A stretch of 64,000 nt of DNA. Origin: Bauldia sp. (GTDB lineage: Bacteria > Pseudomonadota > Alphaproteobacteria > Rhizobiales > Kaistiaceae). The stretch lies in contig JAHCJZ010000003.1 in the NCBI GenBank assembly GCA_026126025.1, positions 124,001-188,000 on the forward strand, written 5' to 3'. Shown in pieces: positions 62,568 to 64,000 of this stretch. Made by a program: the position numbers and the translations under genes. The notes below the pieces were generated by a model. That model was given only the letters and a program-made list of their open reading frames with translations. It was not told the origin of the DNA and made no database searches. Every line of letters begins with the position of its first letter. Within the stretch, counting starts at the first letter, position 1.

Positions 62568-64000
62568 CTACTGGCTAGTCATCTCCGAGATGAACAGCGT
62601 CGCCGCGGTGGGCGCGTCGGTGAACGAGCCGACCCACACGTCATACTGGCCGGCGACGGGCGTATCGAAGCGGACCGACGGGTTGAGACCTCCGCCGCTG
62701 TCGTCGTCGCAGATCCAGTTGCCGTCGGGGTCGCTGACGACGAGCGTGGTGTCGCTCTCCGACGCGACCGAGATGATCAGCGGCCACGACTGGGCGGCAT
62801 AGTTGATCCGCGCGGTGGGCGCGGCCGTCACATTGCCGATGCAGGACGGGTTGGCGGCGCCGAGCGCCGCGCCGGCGCTCAGCGGCCCGCCGGCGTCGAC
62901 GAACACGGTCTGCGGGTCGGGCGCGAAGCCCGACGACAGGTCGAGCGCGCCGAACGCCGGGTCGAGCGTCCAGTCGAGCCCGGCGCCGTCGGAGACCGGC
63001 GGCGCGACCGGCTCATCCTCCACGAAGTCCGGCAGCTCGACATCGTCCGGGATCACCGGCGGGATCGACGGGATGATGTCCGGCGGCGGGTCGAAGAAGT
63101 CGTCCGACGGCGGCCCGAGTTCGGTGATCGACAGCGTCGCCGAACCGCCTCCCGACGAGCTGTAGGTCCCGATCCACACATCGTACTGACCGTCGAGCGG
63201 CGGGTCGAAGGTGATCGTCGGGTTGAGGCCGGGGCCGCTGTCGTCGTCGCAGTGGAAGGTGCCCTCGGGGTCTGCCACGACCAGGGTGGTGTCGGTGCCT
63301 GAATCGACCGCGAAGGTGAGCGGGAAGCCGCCGGCGATGTAGAACAGCCGATAGTCCGCCGCCGCGCTGGCGTAGCCGTAGCAGTTCCCGCCGAGATCGG
63401 CGTTGATGTCGATCGAGCCGCCCGGCGCAACCTCGATCACATGCGGGTCGGGGAGGAAGCCGGCCTCGAGGTCCACCGTCCCGAAATTGGGCGGCAGATC
63501 CCAGTTGAGACCGACCGCGGAGAAGTCCTCGTCTTCCGGACCGCCGATCTCCGAGATGCTCAGCGTCGCGCTGGCTCTGTCGGAACTGAAGGTGCCGACC
63601 CAGATGTCGTACTGGCCCGACAGCGGCGCGTCGATCGAGATCAGCGGATCGAGGCCGACGCCGCTGTCGTCGTCGCACAGCCACTCGCCGCTCGGCGTGT
63701 TGACGACGAGTGTGAGGTCGTTCGCCGCTTCGGCGAAGATGAACAGCGGGAAGCTTCCGGCGGTGTAGAACAGCCTGTAGGTCGGGGCTGCGGTGACGTA
63801 GCCGTAGCAATAGTCGCCGAGCGCACCATAGGCGTAGACGCTGCCGCCGGCGTTGACCGAGTACTGCTGGGGATCGGGCGTGAAGCCGGCGACGAGGGTG
63901 GCGACGCCGAACTCCGGATCGAGGTTCCAGTTGAGGCTGGACTCGGGCGGGAATTCCGACAGCCAGAGCGTCGCCGGGATGTTCTCGTCGCCGAACGTCC
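62568..64000 (-). CDS. Tandem PPC-like domain secreted protein (5' end beyond window)
   Basis: The frame is open from the right edge to 62568 (about 477 codons visible). It contains three complete copies of the domain also found singly at 34775 and 41630, plus the tail of a fourth. Each copy has 'W.LDP.FG', 'AGFxPDP', 'Cx(Y/N)', 'DTTLVVxxPxGxWxCDDD' and 'GQYD(I/V)WVGT'. An acidic Pro-rich linker ('PPSDDFFDPPPDIIPSIPP') separates the second and third copies. Two-Cys spacing suggests a disulfide in each. It lies upstream of a trypsin-like protease gene on the same strand. Cell-surface or secreted function is inference. Confidence 0.82.
   Translation of the reverse strand, partial: TFGDENIPATLWLSEFPPESSLNWNLDPEFGVATLVAGFTPDPQQYSVNAGGSVYAYGALGDYCYGYVTAAPTYRLFYTAGSFPLFIFAEAANDLTLVVNTPSGEWLCDDDSGVGLDPLISIDAPLSGQYDIWVGTFSSDRASATLSISEIGGPEDEDFSAVGLNWDLPPNFGTVDLEAGFLPDPHVIEVAPGGSIDINADLGGNCYGYASAAADYRLFYIAGGFPLTFAVDSGTDTTLVVADPEGTFHCDDDSGPGLNPTITFDPPLDGQYDVWIGTYSSSGGGSATLSITELGPPSDDFFDPPPDIIPSIPPVIPDDVELPDFVEDEPVAPPVSDGAGLDWTLDPAFGALDLSSGFAPDPQTVFVDAGGPLSAGAALGAANPSCIGNVTAAPTARINYAAQSWPLIISVASESDTTLVVSDPDGNWICDDDSGGGLNPSVRFDTPVAGQYDVWVGSFTDAPTAATLFISEMTSQ

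Overview
This window is a piece of an alphaproteobacterial chromosome. It has high G+C and codon use dominated by G/C third positions. It carries a Caulobacter-type Tad (cpa/flp) pilus cluster, ubiE/ubiB, a ceramide-glucosyltransferase-like GT21 enzyme, and several families of 'GTCATTCCGG...CCGGAATCCAG' palindromic repeats common in this class. The DnaA P-loop region and gene neighbourhood look Hyphomicrobiales-like, but genus cannot be assigned from sequence alone. No insertion sequence, prophage or CRISPR array was seen.

Layout. 1-7.3 kb: Tad pilus genes, transcribed leftward flp-cpaA-cpaB-cpaC-cpaD-cpaE (cpaE runs off the left edge), with a divergent group of a secretin-N-like periplasmic protein and two TadE-like minor pilins. 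7.7-17.8 kb: housekeeping genes (PhnD-like binding protein, phosphomannomutase, cysK, dut, coaBC, ubiB, ubiE, mutM, rpsT), with a FitAB/VapBC-type toxin-antitoxin pair translationally coupled to coaBC. 17.8-38.4 kb: an expanded replication neighbourhood, rhodanese-dnaA-dnaN ... recF ... gyrB. The usually compact dnaA-dnaN-recF-gyrB string is split by two insertions.

The first insertion (21.9-27.9 kb) holds the most interesting locus: a Ro60/TROVE protein, a divergent RtcB RNA ligase, and between them an unannotated noncoding RNA that I read as a bacterial Y RNA (YrlA class). It has a canonical T-arm, a GNRA-capped acceptor-like hairpin and a D-arm in circularly permuted tRNA order, closed by a long mismatched stem typical of Ro60-binding helices. 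A perfect palindrome in front of rtcB and a tiny HTH gene 4 bp after ro60 are candidate regulatory parts. The second insertion (29-36 kb) has an ECF42-type sigma factor with two DGPF/YCII partners, ExoD, a GGDEF protein, CueR with a candidate CueR box, and a small secreted beta-rich protein.

38.4-45 kb: a compositionally atypical gene with a PD-(D/E)xK-like motif, a membrane protein/HTH/oxidoreductase operon, a second small secreted protein, the GT21 enzyme and a metallophosphoesterase. 45.4-51.1 kb: a complete oligopeptide ABC transporter operon (oppABCDF). 51-53.8 kb: small metabolic or hypothetical genes. 53.8-61.4 kb: a surface-glycan island with two sulfotransferase-like proteins, an ABC-exporter membrane domain without ATPase, a methyltransferase/coiled-coil/RgpF fusion, a GT2 glycosyltransferase and rfbD. 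61.4-64 kb: a trypsin-like secreted protease and a protein made of tandem copies of the same secreted domain found as single copies at 34.8 and 41.6 kb; this last gene runs off the right edge.
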